Shown in pieces: positions 42,756-51,373 of a stretch of 64,000 bases of DNA (position 1 is its first letter; every line of letters begins with the position of its first letter). The notes under the pieces were generated by a model. That model saw only the letters and a program-made list of their open reading frames with translations. It made no database searches and was not told the DNA's origin. This stretch comes from Rhodothermus marinus DSM 4252 (GTDB lineage Bacteria; Bacteroidota; Rhodothermia; Rhodothermales; Rhodothermaceae). Made by a program: the position numbers and the translations under genes. The stretch is taken from contig NC_013501.1 of the NCBI RefSeq assembly GCF_000024845.1, positions 62,001 through 126,000 of the forward strand, given 5' to 3'.

Positions 42756-43549
42756 GTACCGAAACGACCGCGCTGCAGACCGTCCGCTACGAAGTGGACA
42801 GCGACGGTTTCGCGCTGATCACGATCAACCGTCCCGATAAACACAACGCCCTCAACCATCAGGTCCTGACCGAGCTGGACCGGTGCATCCGCCAGGCCCG
42901 GCAGGACGAGGCGGTCAAGGGCGTGATCATCACAGGCGCCGGTGAAAAGAGCTTCTGTGCCGGCGCCGACATCCAGCAGTTCAGAGAGCTCGACGCCTAC
43001 AGCGGCCACCGCTTCGCGCTCTACGGGCAGGCCGTCTTCAACCGGATCGAGGAAATGCCCAAGCCGGTCATCGCGGCCGTCAACGGCTATGCGCTGGGCG
43101 GCGGGTGCGAACTGGCCATCGCCTGTCATCTCCGCGTGGCGGCCGATCATGCCGTGTTCGGCCAGCCGGAGGTGAGCCTGGGGCTGATTCCGGGCTACGG
43201 CGGCACGCAGCGGTTGCCGCGCCTGATCGGCCGCGGCCTGGCCGCCGAGCTGATTCTGACCGGCGAGCGCATCAGCGCCCGCTGGGCCTTCGAGATCGGG
43301 CTGGTCAATCGCGTGGTGCCCATCGAGCATCTACTGGACACAGCCCGCGAGCTGTTGCAGAAGATCACCTCGAAGGCACCGGTGGCGGTGGCGCTGGCCC
43401 TCGAAGCGTTGCGCCAGAGCGACCTTCCGCTCCGGCAGGGCCTCCGGCTGGAGGCCGCGCTCTTCGGCCAGGCGTGCGGCACGGAGGACTTTCGCGAAGG
43501 CGTGGACGCCTTTCTGAACCGGCGTAAACCTGTCTTCAAAGGGCGCTGA
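42752..43549 (+). CDS. Enoyl-CoA hydratase / crotonase family protein
   Basis: A 265-residue protein. The oxyanion-hole segments FCAGADIQQF and GGGCELAIACHLRVAADHA are intact. Both catalytic glutamates expected of true enoyl-CoA hydratases are present, in CELA and in PEVSLGLIPGYGG. It adds water across trans-2-enoyl-CoA in beta-oxidation or related pathways, and acts in the cytoplasm. It is translationally coupled at both ends (ATGA at 42752, TGATG at 43547), so it is in the pspA-led transcript although its chemistry is metabolic. Confidence 0.93.
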   Translation: MSTETTALQTVRYEVDSDGFALITINRPDKHNALNHQVLTELDRCIRQARQDEAVKGVIITGAGEKSFCAGADIQQFRELDAYSGHRFALYGQAVFNRIEEMPKPVIAAVNGYALGGGCELAIACHLRVAADHAVFGQPEVSLGLIPGYGGTQRLPRLIGRGLAAELILTGERISARWAFEIGLVNRVVPIEHLLDTARELLQKITSKAPVAVALALEALRQSDLPLRQGLRLEAALFGQACGTEDFREGVDAFLNRRKPVFKGR

Positions 43550-44799
43550 TGACCGTCCTGTTGCTGATCGGAGCCTTCGTGCTGGCCATGCTGGTGGCCG
43601 GGGCCGAGGCGGCGCTCGTGGCGGCCAACCGGCTCCGGCTGGAAGTGCTGGCCCGGCAGGGAAGCCGCACAGCCCGCCTGGCACAGGCGCTGCTCGACGC
43701 GCCGGCCACGCCGCTGCTGACCATGCTGGCCGGGCTGACGCTCGCACAGGTGCTGCTGGCGATGGGCCTGAGCACCCCGCTGCTGCACGGCCGGGGATTC
43801 ACCTCGGCGCTGGCGGCCTGGGGCAGTGCGTTGCTGCTGGTGCTGATCGGCGGCCTGTCGTTCTACCTGGGGGGCCTGCTGCTTCCGACCGCCGTCGCCC
43901 GTGAGCAGGCCAACCGCCTGGTGCAACCGGGCGCCGTGTTGCTCCGCGTGGCCGCCTACCTGCTGTGGCCGCTGGTGCGCCCGGCCCGCGCCGTCTCCGA
44001 GCGTCTGGCGCGGCGGCTCTCGGTCGAAGCCGACACGGTGGCCACCTTCATGCAGCAGGAACTGGCCTGGCAGGTGCAGGAAGTCGAGGCCGAAACCGCC
44101 CCGGCCCGCGACCTCGACGAAACGGAAAGCCGCCTGCTGGCCAACGCGCTGGCCTTCGAGAAACTCCGCGTGCGCGACTGCATGGTGCCCCGCACCGACA
44201 TCGTGGCCGTCGAGGAGCATACCGACCTGGAAACGCTCCGCCAGCGCTTCATCGAAAGCGGCTACTCCCGCCTGCCCGTCTACCGGGAGCACATCGATCA
44301 GATCATCGGCGTGGTTTTCGCCTACGATCTGTTCCGCCAACCTAGCTCGCTGGCCGAGATGATCCGGCCCGTACGCTTCGTTCCCGAGTCGAAACCCGCC
44401 CACGCCCTGTTGAAAGAATTTCTCCAGACGAACACTTCCATCGCCATCGTCATCGACGAGTACGGCGGCACGGCCGGCCTCGTCACGCAGGAAGACCTGC
44501 TCGAAGAACTCATCGGCGACATTCAGGACGAGTTCGACGTGGACGAGGACGAAGAATACCTGCTCCGCCGCCTCGACGAGCGCACCTGGCTGGTCAGCGG
44601 CCGCGTGGACATCGACGAACTCCGCGAGGCCGGCCTGGACCTTCCCGAAGGCGACTACGACACGGTGGCCGGCTATCTGCTGGAAAAGCTGGGCACGATC
44701 CCGAAGCCGCAGGAGGAATTCGAACTGGACGGCTACCGCTTCACCATTCTGAAGGCTTCGCAGAACCGGATCGAGCTGGTCCGCATCACCCGCCTGTAA
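43549..44799 (+). CDS. CNNM/CorC (HlyC) family membrane protein with CBS domains
   Basis: A 416-residue protein. The N-terminal CNNM (DUF21) membrane domain spans about residues 1-190 with four hydrophobic helices. A CBS pair starts at [20 protein letters not shown], and the C-terminal CorC_HlyC domain contains [20 protein letters not shown]. The family acts in divalent-cation (Mg2+, Co2+) efflux or binding; the older name hemolysin is misleading. The start overlaps the hydratase stop. A terminator follows, so this ends the pspA-led run. Confidence 0.9.
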   Translation: MTVLLLIGAFVLAMLVAGAEAALVAANRLRLEVLARQGSRTARLAQALLDAPATPLLTMLAGLTLAQVLLAMGLSTPLLHGRGFTSALAAWGSALLLVLIGGLSFYLGGLLLPTAVAREQANRLVQPGAVLLRVAAYLLWPLVRPARAVSERLARRLSVEADTVATFMQQELAWQVQEVEAETAPARDLDETESRLLANALAFEKLRVRDCMVPRTDIVAVEEHTDLETLRQRFIESGYSRLPVYREHIDQIIGVVFAYDLFRQPSSLAEMIRPVRFVPESKPAHALLKEFLQTNTSIAIVIDEYGGTAGLVTQEDLLEELIGDIQDEFDVDEDEEYLLRRLDERTWLVSGRVDIDELREAGLDLPEGDYDTVAGYLLEKLGTIPKPQEEFELDGYRFTILKASQNRIELVRITRL

Positions 44800-44822
44800 C
44801 GCCGCGCGTCCATCGGCTACTT

Positions 44823-44861
44823 ACAGACGGCGCCGGATGACATCGACGCCGTCTGTTTCTG
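44823..44861 (+). terminator. Rho-independent terminator after the CNNM gene
   Basis: ACAGACGGCG pairs perfectly with CGCCGTCTGT around 14 bases, followed by TTCTGT. It lies 24 bp past the stop codon and 22 bp before the AhpD-like gene. Confidence 0.65.
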
Positions 44862-44882
44862 TAAACCAGCAATAAAAAGCCG

Positions 44883-45431
44883 ATGGAACGCTGCGAAGCA
44901 ATTCGACAGACCGTTCAGCAGAAGTTCGGTTTCGTCCCGCAGCTTTTCGAGGAGCTGCTCCGTACAAATCCGGCCGTCGCCGAAGCCTACCTGCAGGCCG
45001 GTGCGGCGTTGCAGCAGGGGGTGCTCAGCCCGCCGGAGCAGCAGATCGTGCAGCTCACCGTGGCCGCCTGGAACGCCTGTCATTACTGCACGGCCGCGCA
45101 CGGCACCGCCGCGCTCGGCATGGGACTGTCGCCCGAAACTGTGGACGCGATCCTGGAGGGCCGTCTTCCGGAAGACGAGCGGCTGGCGCTGCTGGTGGAG
45201 GCGACCCGAGCGGTGCTGGAGCGCCGCGGCTGGCTCGATGAGGACGCATTGCAGAAGCTGGAGGCACGCGGCCTCGACCGCGCCGCGCTCTACGAGATCA
45301 TCGCGCTCATCGGCGTCAAGACGATTACGAACTACATCAACCACCTGGCGCATACGCCGGTGGATGAAGTCTTCCGACCCGTCACCGAGCGCACGGCCTA
45401 CCGGCGCCTGGTGGAAAGCACAACGGTTTGA
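44883..45431 (+). CDS. AhpD-like / carboxymuconolactone decarboxylase family protein
   Basis: A 182-residue protein. The redox motif CHYCTAAHG (C66, C69, H73) is the AhpD CxxCxxxH active site. The all-helical fold (IVQLTVAAWNA before it) matches peroxidase-related AhpD proteins. It probably acts in peroxide or alkylhydroperoxide reduction, although no partner peroxiredoxin is nearby. The small membrane protein gene follows 34 bp downstream. Confidence 0.87.
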   Translation: MERCEAIRQTVQQKFGFVPQLFEELLRTNPAVAEAYLQAGAALQQGVLSPPEQQIVQLTVAAWNACHYCTAAHGTAALGMGLSPETVDAILEGRLPEDERLALLVEATRAVLERRGWLDEDALQKLEARGLDRAALYEIIALIGVKTITNYINHLAHTPVDEVFRPVTERTAYRRLVESTTV

Positions 45432-45465
45432 AAGCAATTTCGATAACCAACCTGTGGAGGACGCA

Positions 45466-45933
45466 ATGCAATCCTTCCCGATCAAACGAATCCTGCTGGC
45501 CGGGGTGGTCGGCACGCTGCTTTTTGACCTGTTCGGCCTGATGGCCTCGACCATGATGGGCAATCCCACGTGGTGGGACATTCCGGCGCTGCTGGCCGGC
45601 AAGCTCGGCCTACCGCTGTTTTTCGGCGTGCTGGCGCATTACCTGAACGGCATCGTGCTGGCCGTAATCTATGCGGCCGTGGCGCCCTTCCTCTGGGGCT
45701 CGAAGTGGGCGCGGGCGTTCACCTACATCACGGCCGAGACCGTGCTGGGCGTGTGGCTGTTCATGGCGCCGCTGCTGGGGATGGGTATTGCTGGCGTGAG
45801 CGGACCGATGGGCGCCATGTTCGCCATCGTGTCGCTCGTGCGCCACTGGGTCTATGCCGTTGCGCTGGCCGCGTTCATCCCGGTCCCGGCGGCCGCGCCG
45901 CAGACGAACGCCACCGCCTCGGCGACCGCTTGA
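45466..45933 (+). CDS. Small four-helix membrane protein, unknown function
   Basis: 155 residues from ATG 45466, with a strong GGAGG ribosome binding site. Four transmembrane helices are visible (ILLAGVVGTLLFDLFGLMA, GLPLFFGVLAHYLNGIVLAV, AETVLGVWLFMAPLLG and the segment around VSLVRHWVYAVALAAFIPV). Helix 2 includes a conserved-looking HYLNG. It resembles small DUF-type membrane proteins (DUF6789/DoxX-like topology), but I cannot name the family. It lies in the same transcript as the AhpD-like gene, which suggests a redox or stress role. Confidence 0.7.
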   Translation: MQSFPIKRILLAGVVGTLLFDLFGLMASTMMGNPTWWDIPALLAGKLGLPLFFGVLAHYLNGIVLAVIYAAVAPFLWGSKWARAFTYITAETVLGVWLFMAPLLGMGIAGVSGPMGAMFAIVSLVRHWVYAVALAAFIPVPAAAPQTNATASATA

Positions 45934-45956
45934 ACGAGCCTGCCGTTCCCCGCGAA

Positions 45957-45987
45957 AAAAGCCCGGCCTTGCACAAGGCCGGGCTTT
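45957..45987. terminator. Bidirectional rho-independent terminator
   Basis: AAAGCCCGGCCTTG pairs with CAAGGCCGGGCTTT. The plus strand continues TTTCGTGTG and the minus strand ends in a six-T run. It serves the membrane protein gene from the left and the lipoprotein gene from the right. Confidence 0.85.
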
Positions 45988-46022
45988 CGTGTGTTTTTTG
46001 ATGCAAAACACGATTACCGCGC

Positions 46023-46730
46023 TCAAAGTGTCCGCAGCCGCACGCGCAGCGGACAGTAGCCCTCCCGCCAGCAGCGATAGACATACTCCCACGGCACGGC
46101 CGGCACCCGAAACCGCCCCGCAAAATGCAACTTCTCGTTCGGATACCGACTCCAGGCCGGATCCCAGCTCACCGGCGAAACCACCAGCTCAAAGCGCCCC
46201 TCGTAAAAGACCAGCAGAAACGGCTCGGTCTGCACCGTGTCGATCCGACTGAAGCGCACCCAGCTCCGCAACGAATCCTCCCGCGCAATCCAGTAGTTCG
46301 TCAAACTTACATCCCCTTCAACTTCTGCAAAGCTACCCATTAATCCCAGCGACTTTTCTGATTCCGTTCCGTGGACAACCAGTTCTCGGATGTAAGGATG
46401 CGAGTTGAAAAGGTAGTAGGTGGTGTCTGTCCGCGGCGGTCTTTCCCAGATGTGAAGCCGCAGATTGGCTTCATAGAAAGGCAGTTCCGGCGTGGGATCG
46501 CGCACAATAAAGGACAGCAGAAGGTAAGCGGGTGGAAGGGTTCCAGGGCCGAAAGCCTCCGGCGGCCGCAGTTCTATTTTACCGAGCGTCGAGTCCGGCC
46601 GCCAGGGCTGACCGTTGAGCGTAATCTCGGCGTAGGCCTCCACCTCCAACAGCGCCTCACGCCGCTCCTCCTTTGCCCCCAGCAACCCACAACCCACCAG
46701 CGCCAGCAAGCCCAACCAGTAGCACCGCAT
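46023..46730 (-). CDS. Lipoprotein of unknown function
   Basis: A 235-residue protein. MRCYWLGLLALVGCG gives a short lipoprotein signal with lipobox ALVGC. The mature region is predicted to be beta-rich (LRLHIWERPPRTDTTYYLF, SLRSWVRFSRIDTVQTEPFL). Two Cys close to the end (YRCWREGYC) may form a disulfide. No family recognised. It lies directly downstream of the secreted protease gene on the same strand, with an 80-bp gap holding a GC-rich dyad, so the two may be coexpressed. Confidence 0.68.
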   Translation of the reverse strand: MRCYWLGLLALVGCGLLGAKEERREALLEVEAYAEITLNGQPWRPDSTLGKIELRPPEAFGPGTLPPAYLLLSFIVRDPTPELPFYEANLRLHIWERPPRTDTTYYLFNSHPYIRELVVHGTESEKSLGLMGSFAEVEGDVSLTNYWIAREDSLRSWVRFSRIDTVQTEPFLLVFYEGRFELVVSPVSWDPAWSRYPNEKLHFAGRFRVPAVPWEYVYRCWREGYCPLRVRLRTL

Positions 46731-46810
46731 CGCGCCCTCCAGCTTTCAGTTCCGGTTTTCCTGCTCCGAACCGACAGGACCGGGGCCAAGTCTGACCCCG
46801 GCCCCGCGGC

Positions 46811-48880
46811 TTACCGAATCCGCATCAGCGTCTTGCTGAGCGTCCGTTCGCCAACCCGCAGCACCACCACGTAGCGCCCCGCCGGCCATCCGTCTGTCAT
46901 CAGCACCTCCCGATGCCAGCCCGCCTCCATGCGACCCGGCCGCCGACGCACCACCGCCCGACCCAGCACGTCGTAAACCATAAGCTCCACCTCCGACGCC
47001 TCCGGCAACCCGAACCGCACCACCACCCGATCCCCCGCCGGGTTCGGATACAACCCCTCAAGCTCCGGCTCCGCCGGCAATCGCTCCGCCGACAACCGCT
47101 CCTGCACCACCTGCAGCGTATCACCACCCACCGCCTGCGCACAGAAAATCTCTTCTCCACAGCTCGAATCCAGCACGTACACCTCCCGCAACACGGTGTA
47201 CGCCTGCCCCGCGCTGCTCTGCACCGTTAGCTGAATGTAGTTCGATCCCGGCGCCAGATAGGTCGTGAACGTCGCCCCAGTGCCCAGCACCGGCCCACAG
47301 GTGAAGGGATCGGCACACTTGCGCCACTGGTAGCTCAGCGTGCCCCGCCCGCCGCAGGGCTGCGCCGTGAACGTGTAGCTGCCCTCGTAGGGGAAGTTGT
47401 CCGACGTGTAGAAAAACGTGGCCCGCAGTTCGTTCGGATCCCGAAAGTCGGCCACCATATCGGCTGTCTCCCGCAACACGCGCGCATTGTTCCGATCCGA
47501 CCGACCCGTAAAGACACCGTAGTACATCACCTCGGGATTTGAAAAGTGCTTGATACGCACATACGGCCAGGGCGTGTAGGCCATGACCGTGGCATTGTAG
47601 GTGTACTCCTGAAAACACCGGCGGCCATAGGGCGGATCATTGATGCACCGAATAACCGGGGCCACAAACCGGTGCCCCCGCGCATAGGGGATGCCCTGCG
47701 GATCGATCGGATCGTCCGGGTGATGCTGCGCCCCCTGGATGTGCCCGATCTCGTGTGCCAGCGTATAGCGGCCACCACTGGCATAGCTTACCTTCACAAT
47801 CGCGTAGGCCTTCTGGTTTACCTCGCTCACATTGACGATTGCCTCGCCCGAGCTCCCGTGCGGGATGGCACCGGCTACGCCGAGCGTAGTCGACCACCCC
47901 CCTGAGCCTTCATTATCATCGATCAGCAGCACCACCACATCCGCCTGGTACTGGTCCCGCAACGCTCGCGCTTGCGCATCGCCTGCTAATCGCTCAACGT
48001 CATCTGTAGGGATGTTTTGAACTGTGAAACTAAATGACTGTTTGTGGACCAGTTCCAGCTTCAGTCGGTTGGCTGGAAGCCGATCATTGATCCGGCTGTT
48101 GTAGTAGGCCTGGTTTGCGTCGTTAATGGCCGCATAAATGATCCCGTCGATGTCCCGACCCTGCGCCGCCGCCGGCGTGTAGAGCACCAGCACCCGCACC
48201 ACCTCCGGACTACAACGACTCTGCACCACCGCACCCGCACCCAACGCTTCCTCCTGCGCGCAGCTTCCTACAAACGCCTGTGTCTCCTGCTCTACGGCTT
48301 TTTCGGGCTGTACCGACTCCGCCGCATCGTTCAACCCCGCCTCGCCAGGGCCACCACCGTCATGGTACGGACTCGTCGGCCGCTCCTTCGGATACTTCGA
48401 CGGGTCGATCGTCACCAGTGCGTGCAGCCCACCACCCAGCGGCCGCACCCAGTACTCCGCATCGCCCAGCAGCACTTGGCCCGTCACCGCACCCGTCCGC
48501 AACACCACCAAAGACACCTCGCCCACCGCCTCCGACGTGTCCATACCCACGTAAATCCGCCCGTTCCAGGCCACCGCCTCCTCCGAAAGTACCGAAAGTT
48601 CTCCACGCCGCACCGTCAACGTGCCGAGCCCCTTGCCCCGACCCGGCACCAGCCGTCCCGCCGCGTTCACCGCCAGCTCGAATGAACGATAGCGCCAGAG
48701 TTGCGCCGGAAGCCGCACCACCTGAAGCTGCGTCACCATCGGGAGGCGTTGCAACACCTGTTGGCGTTGTTGGGCCTGCGGCCCGAGCGCCTGCAGCGAA
48801 GCCGCCACTTCTTCAAAGAGCGGCACCGGTTGGGCCTGCAGCGTCGTGCTCAGCGCCAGCCAGAGCCCCAGCAGGAGCAT
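46811..48880 (-). CDS. Secreted metzincin metalloprotease with T9SS sorting domain; 5' end disrupted at a homopolymer
   Basis: 689 residues from ATG 48880. The zinc motif H376-E-I-G-H380-IQ-G-AQ-H386 and Met-turn VMAYTP identify a reprolysin-like metzincin. An Ig/PKD-like region (GTLSYQWRKCADPF) follows, and the end is a Por-type sorting domain (EGLYPNPAGDRVVVRFGLPE to the C-terminus). A signal peptide is expected, but MLLLGLWLALSTTLQAQ lacks a basic n-region. An ATG at 48908 with a strong GGAGG site encodes MRTTRLTPP and would join this signal if the C9 tract at 48881-48889 had eight or eleven C. It is either phase-variable, a recent frameshift or a base-call error. Confidence 0.85.
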   Translation of the reverse strand: MLLLGLWLALSTTLQAQPVPLFEEVAASLQALGPQAQQRQQVLQRLPMVTQLQVVRLPAQLWRYRSFELAVNAAGRLVPGRGKGLGTLTVRRGELSVLSEEAVAWNGRIYVGMDTSEAVGEVSLVVLRTGAVTGQVLLGDAEYWVRPLGGGLHALVTIDPSKYPKERPTSPYHDGGGPGEAGLNDAAESVQPEKAVEQETQAFVGSCAQEEALGAGAVVQSRCSPEVVRVLVLYTPAAAQGRDIDGIIYAAINDANQAYYNSRINDRLPANRLKLELVHKQSFSFTVQNIPTDDVERLAGDAQARALRDQYQADVVVLLIDDNEGSGGWSTTLGVAGAIPHGSSGEAIVNVSEVNQKAYAIVKVSYASGGRYTLAHEIGHIQGAQHHPDDPIDPQGIPYARGHRFVAPVIRCINDPPYGRRCFQEYTYNATVMAYTPWPYVRIKHFSNPEVMYYGVFTGRSDRNNARVLRETADMVADFRDPNELRATFFYTSDNFPYEGSYTFTAQPCGGRGTLSYQWRKCADPFTCGPVLGTGATFTTYLAPGSNYIQLTVQSSAGQAYTVLREVYVLDSSCGEEIFCAQAVGGDTLQVVQERLSAERLPAEPELEGLYPNPAGDRVVVRFGLPEASEVELMVYDVLGRAVVRRRPGRMEAGWHREVLMTDGWPAGRYVVVLRVGERTLSKTLMRIR

Positions 48881-48889
48881 GGGGGGGGG
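48881..48889. repeat. Nine-base G/C homopolymer at the protease 5' end
   Basis: Nine G on the plus strand (nine C in the mRNA sense) lie exactly between the ATG with ribosome binding site (48908) and the in-frame body of the protease gene (from 48880). The two frames are offset by one base. No other run of this length was noticed in the window. Confidence 0.85.
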
Positions 48890-48908
48890 TAAGACGTGTC
48901 GTGCGCAT

Positions 48909-49301
48909 GGCTTCCTCCGTTTTCGGTTGGTGGAAGGGTTCGCTCAACCGAGAACGGCCGGTGACGGAAAAGCCACCACGTCGCCGTGGACGTTGAGAAA
49001 GAAATAACATCCGGGAGCTACTGTCAAGGGCAAAAAAAGCGTCTCCGTTCGGGAAAGCATAGTCTTTTTGGATGAAGCCTGTCAGGCAAAAGACCGGCCG
49101 GGGTTCGTGACCGGCGATTTCGAGAGGTGCGTTCTAAAAGACGTGTCTGCCGAAGGCATAGCAGCGCGGCCGGAGGGCATACGTTGAAACGCCGCTCCGG
49201 CCGCGCCTCGTGTCTGATGACGCGCGCGCATCGGTTCCCAGAACGTTTGTGGTCTGGTCACCTGACGATCTTGAGCGCACTTCAACCCACAGATTGCGCA
49301 T
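48909..49301. other. Intergenic region between protease and prpC
   Basis: About 390 bp with no credible gene. It holds the protease ribosome binding site, an AT-richer stretch at about 48990-49080 that should contain the protease promoter (TTGACA at 49022-49027 on the minus strand, no clear -10), and a large hairpin at 49164-49206. The rest shows nothing I can name. Confidence 0.5.
49164..49206 (-). terminator. 12-bp perfect hairpin downstream of prpC
   Basis: GCGCGGCCGGAG and CTCCGGCCGCGC pair perfectly around a 19-base loop, 96 bp after the prpC stop codon. There is no T-run, so it could be a factor-dependent terminator or a 3'-end stabiliser. Confidence 0.45.
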
Positions 49302-50435
49302 TCATCCCCGCGCTTCCAGAGGTGGCACCGGGCGTTCGGGCGGCCCCACGTAGCGGCTCAGCGGCCGGATGATCCGGTTGTCGGCCAGCTGCTCCATCAC
49401 GTGTGCCGACCAGCCCGTGATGCGGCTCATCACGAAAATCGGCGTGTAGGTCTCGATGTCGAAGCCCATCATGTAGTAGGCCGGGCCGGTCGGATAGTCC
49501 AGGTTCGGGTAGATGCCCTTCTGCTGCACGACGACTTCCTGGATGGCGTCGTAGATGGCCATGAGGTTCTGGAAGCCCAGGCGCTCGGCCAGCCGGCGCG
49601 TGTAGCGCTCCATGATGGGCACGCGCGAGTCGCCGTAGCGGTAGACGCGGTGTCCGAAGCCCATGATCTTCTGCTTACGGGCCAGGGCTTCCTCCACCCA
49701 CCGACGGGCTTCCTCCGGCGAGCGGAAGGGCTTGAGCATACGCATGACCTCTTCGTTCGCCCCGCCGTGCAGCGGTCCTTTGAGCGCACCGATGGCCCCC
49801 GTGATCGCGCTGTAGTAGTCCGACAGCGTCGAGGTGATCACGCGGGCCGTGAAGGTGGAAGCGTTGAAGCTGTGCTCCGCATACAGAATCAGCGACACGT
49901 CGAAGGCCTTGACCACCTCGGCGTCGGGCACCTCGCCGAAGTACATGTGGAAGAAGTTCTCGGCGAAGGTCAGGTCCTCGCGCGGCGGGATGAAGTCCAG
50001 GCCGTGCCGGCGCCGGCGGTCGGCCGCCACGATGGTGGGCAGTCTGGCCATCAGCCCGATGGCTTTGCGGCGGATCGTGTCGATGTCGGCGCCAGTGGCC
50101 TCCGGATCGTTCGCGCCGAGCAGGCTGACGGCCGTGCGGAGCACGTCCATGGGGGCGGCGTCTGTCCGGATCAGCTCCAGCAGGCGATGGACGGTTTCAT
50201 CCAGTGCGCGCTGGCTTCGCTCCTCCTGCTCGAAGGCTTCGAGCTGTGCCCGCGTGGGCAGCTCGCCGTAGAGCAGTAGGTAGGCCACCTCCTCGAAGCG
50301 GCATTTTTCGGCCAACTCGTGCACCGGATAGCCCCGGTAATAGAGCGCGCGCTTCTCGGGAATGACGTTCGAAATGGCCGATTCGTCGGCAATGACGCCG
50401 GCCAGTCCTTTTTTTACTTCGGTCGTCTCGGCCAT
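49302..50435 (-). CDS. prpC: Citrate synthase family, probable 2-methylcitrate synthase
   Basis: A 377-residue protein. The catalytic His motifs are in LHGGANEEV and GFGHRVYR, with the short N-terminus (KKGLAGVIADESAISNV) typical of PrpC and archaeal-type synthases rather than the 430-residue type. It condenses propionyl-CoA, or acetyl-CoA, with oxaloacetate. The call of PrpC rests on the prpB-like gene 11 bp upstream on the same strand. No prpD (methylcitrate dehydratase) is visible, so aconitase or a distant gene must complete the cycle. An ordinary citrate synthase role cannot be excluded. Confidence 0.88.
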   Translation of the reverse strand: MAETTEVKKGLAGVIADESAISNVIPEKRALYYRGYPVHELAEKCRFEEVAYLLLYGELPTRAQLEAFEQEERSQRALDETVHRLLELIRTDAAPMDVLRTAVSLLGANDPEATGADIDTIRRKAIGLMARLPTIVAADRRRRHGLDFIPPREDLTFAENFFHMYFGEVPDAEVVKAFDVSLILYAEHSFNASTFTARVITSTLSDYYSAITGAIGALKGPLHGGANEEVMRMLKPFRSPEEARRWVEEALARKQKIMGFGHRVYRYGDSRVPIMERYTRRLAERLGFQNLMAIYDAIQEVVVQQKGIYPNLDYPTGPAYYMMGFDIETYTPIFVMSRITGWSAHVMEQLADNRIIRPLSRYVGPPERPVPPLEARG

Positions 50436-50446
50436 GGGTATGCGAT

Positions 50447-51373
50447 CTATTGGTTTTCGGATGACGAGGTGGTTTCCTCCAGGCGGAAGTTGTACACGTT
50501 TTGGTCGAAGACCGTGTAGCGCTCGTATTGAAGCAGTTCATAGAGTTCTTTGCGCGTCTGCATGCGGTCGAGCAGGGCTTCCTGGGTGCCCGCCTCCAGC
50601 AGGTGGCGAAAGCCTTCCTCGACGGCCTTCATGGCCAGACGGAGTCCGGTGACGGGATAGATCACCAGGTTGTAACCCAGCGCTTCGAGGCGCTCGGCCG
50701 AAAGCAGCGGCGACTTGCCGAACTCCGTCATGTTCGCCAGCAGCGGCACGTCGGGCAGCGCCTTCCGGAAAGCGGCGAACTCTTCTTCGGACTGAAGTGC
50801 TTCGGGGAAGATCATGTCGGCGCCGGCCGCCACATAGGCGCGAGCGCGTTCGATGGCCGCCTCCAGGCCCTCGACGCCCCGGGCGTCGGTGCGGGCGATG
50901 ATCAGGAAGTTCGGGTCGCGGCGGGCCTGCACGGCCGCCCGCACTTTGCGCTCCATTTCCTCGACGGGCACGAGCGCCTTGTGGTCCAGGTGGCCGCAGC
51001 GTTTGGGATTGACCTGATCTTCCAGATGGCAGCCGGCCAGTCCCATCTCTTCCAGCTCCTGCACGGTGCGGGCCACGTTCAGCACCTCGCCAAAGCCCGT
51101 GTCGATGTCCACGATGGCCGGCAGGCCGGTGACGCGGGCGATCTGGCGGCTTCGCCAGGCTACCTCGGTGAGCGTGGTCAGGCCGACGTCGGGCAGTCCC
51201 AGATCGGCCGACAGGACGGCACCCGAAATGTAGACGCCGTCGAAGCCCAGTCGCTCGATCAGCATGGCGACCAGCGGCGAAAAAGCGCCCGGGAATCGCA
51301 ACAGGCGGCCGCTCCGAAGTGCTTCGCGCAGCGCCCGGCGCTTCGCTTCCGGAGGCGTCGTGGCAAACAGCAT
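50447..51373 (-). CDS. prpB: 2-methylisocitrate lyase (isocitrate lyase/PEP mutase superfamily)
   Basis: 308 residues from ATG 51373 (MLFATTPPEAKRRALREAL). The catalytic Cys motif KRCGH is present in LEDQVNPKRCGHLDHKA, and VDIDTGFGE carries the Mg-binding aspartates. The family cleaves 2-methylisocitrate into pyruvate and succinate, or acts on oxaloacetate or carboxy-PEP. The adjacent citrate-synthase gene favours PrpB. The frame stays open to 51580, where a signal-peptide-like MVHLRRLRPGLFLIVFALQ occurs; a lyase with a signal peptide is unlikely, so the internal start is chosen. Confidence 0.88.
   Translation of the reverse strand: MLFATTPPEAKRRALREALRSGRLLRFPGAFSPLVAMLIERLGFDGVYISGAVLSADLGLPDVGLTTLTEVAWRSRQIARVTGLPAIVDIDTGFGEVLNVARTVQELEEMGLAGCHLEDQVNPKRCGHLDHKALVPVEEMERKVRAAVQARRDPNFLIIARTDARGVEGLEAAIERARAYVAAGADMIFPEALQSEEEFAAFRKALPDVPLLANMTEFGKSPLLSAERLEALGYNLVIYPVTGLRLAMKAVEEGFRHLLEAGTQEALLDRMQTRKELYELLQYERYTVFDQNVYNFRLEETTSSSENQ

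Noticed and set aside
46789-46806. GC-rich dyad between the protease and the downstream lipoprotein gene as a terminator
   Set aside because: The stem is imperfect and lacks a T-run; it was not called as a feature.
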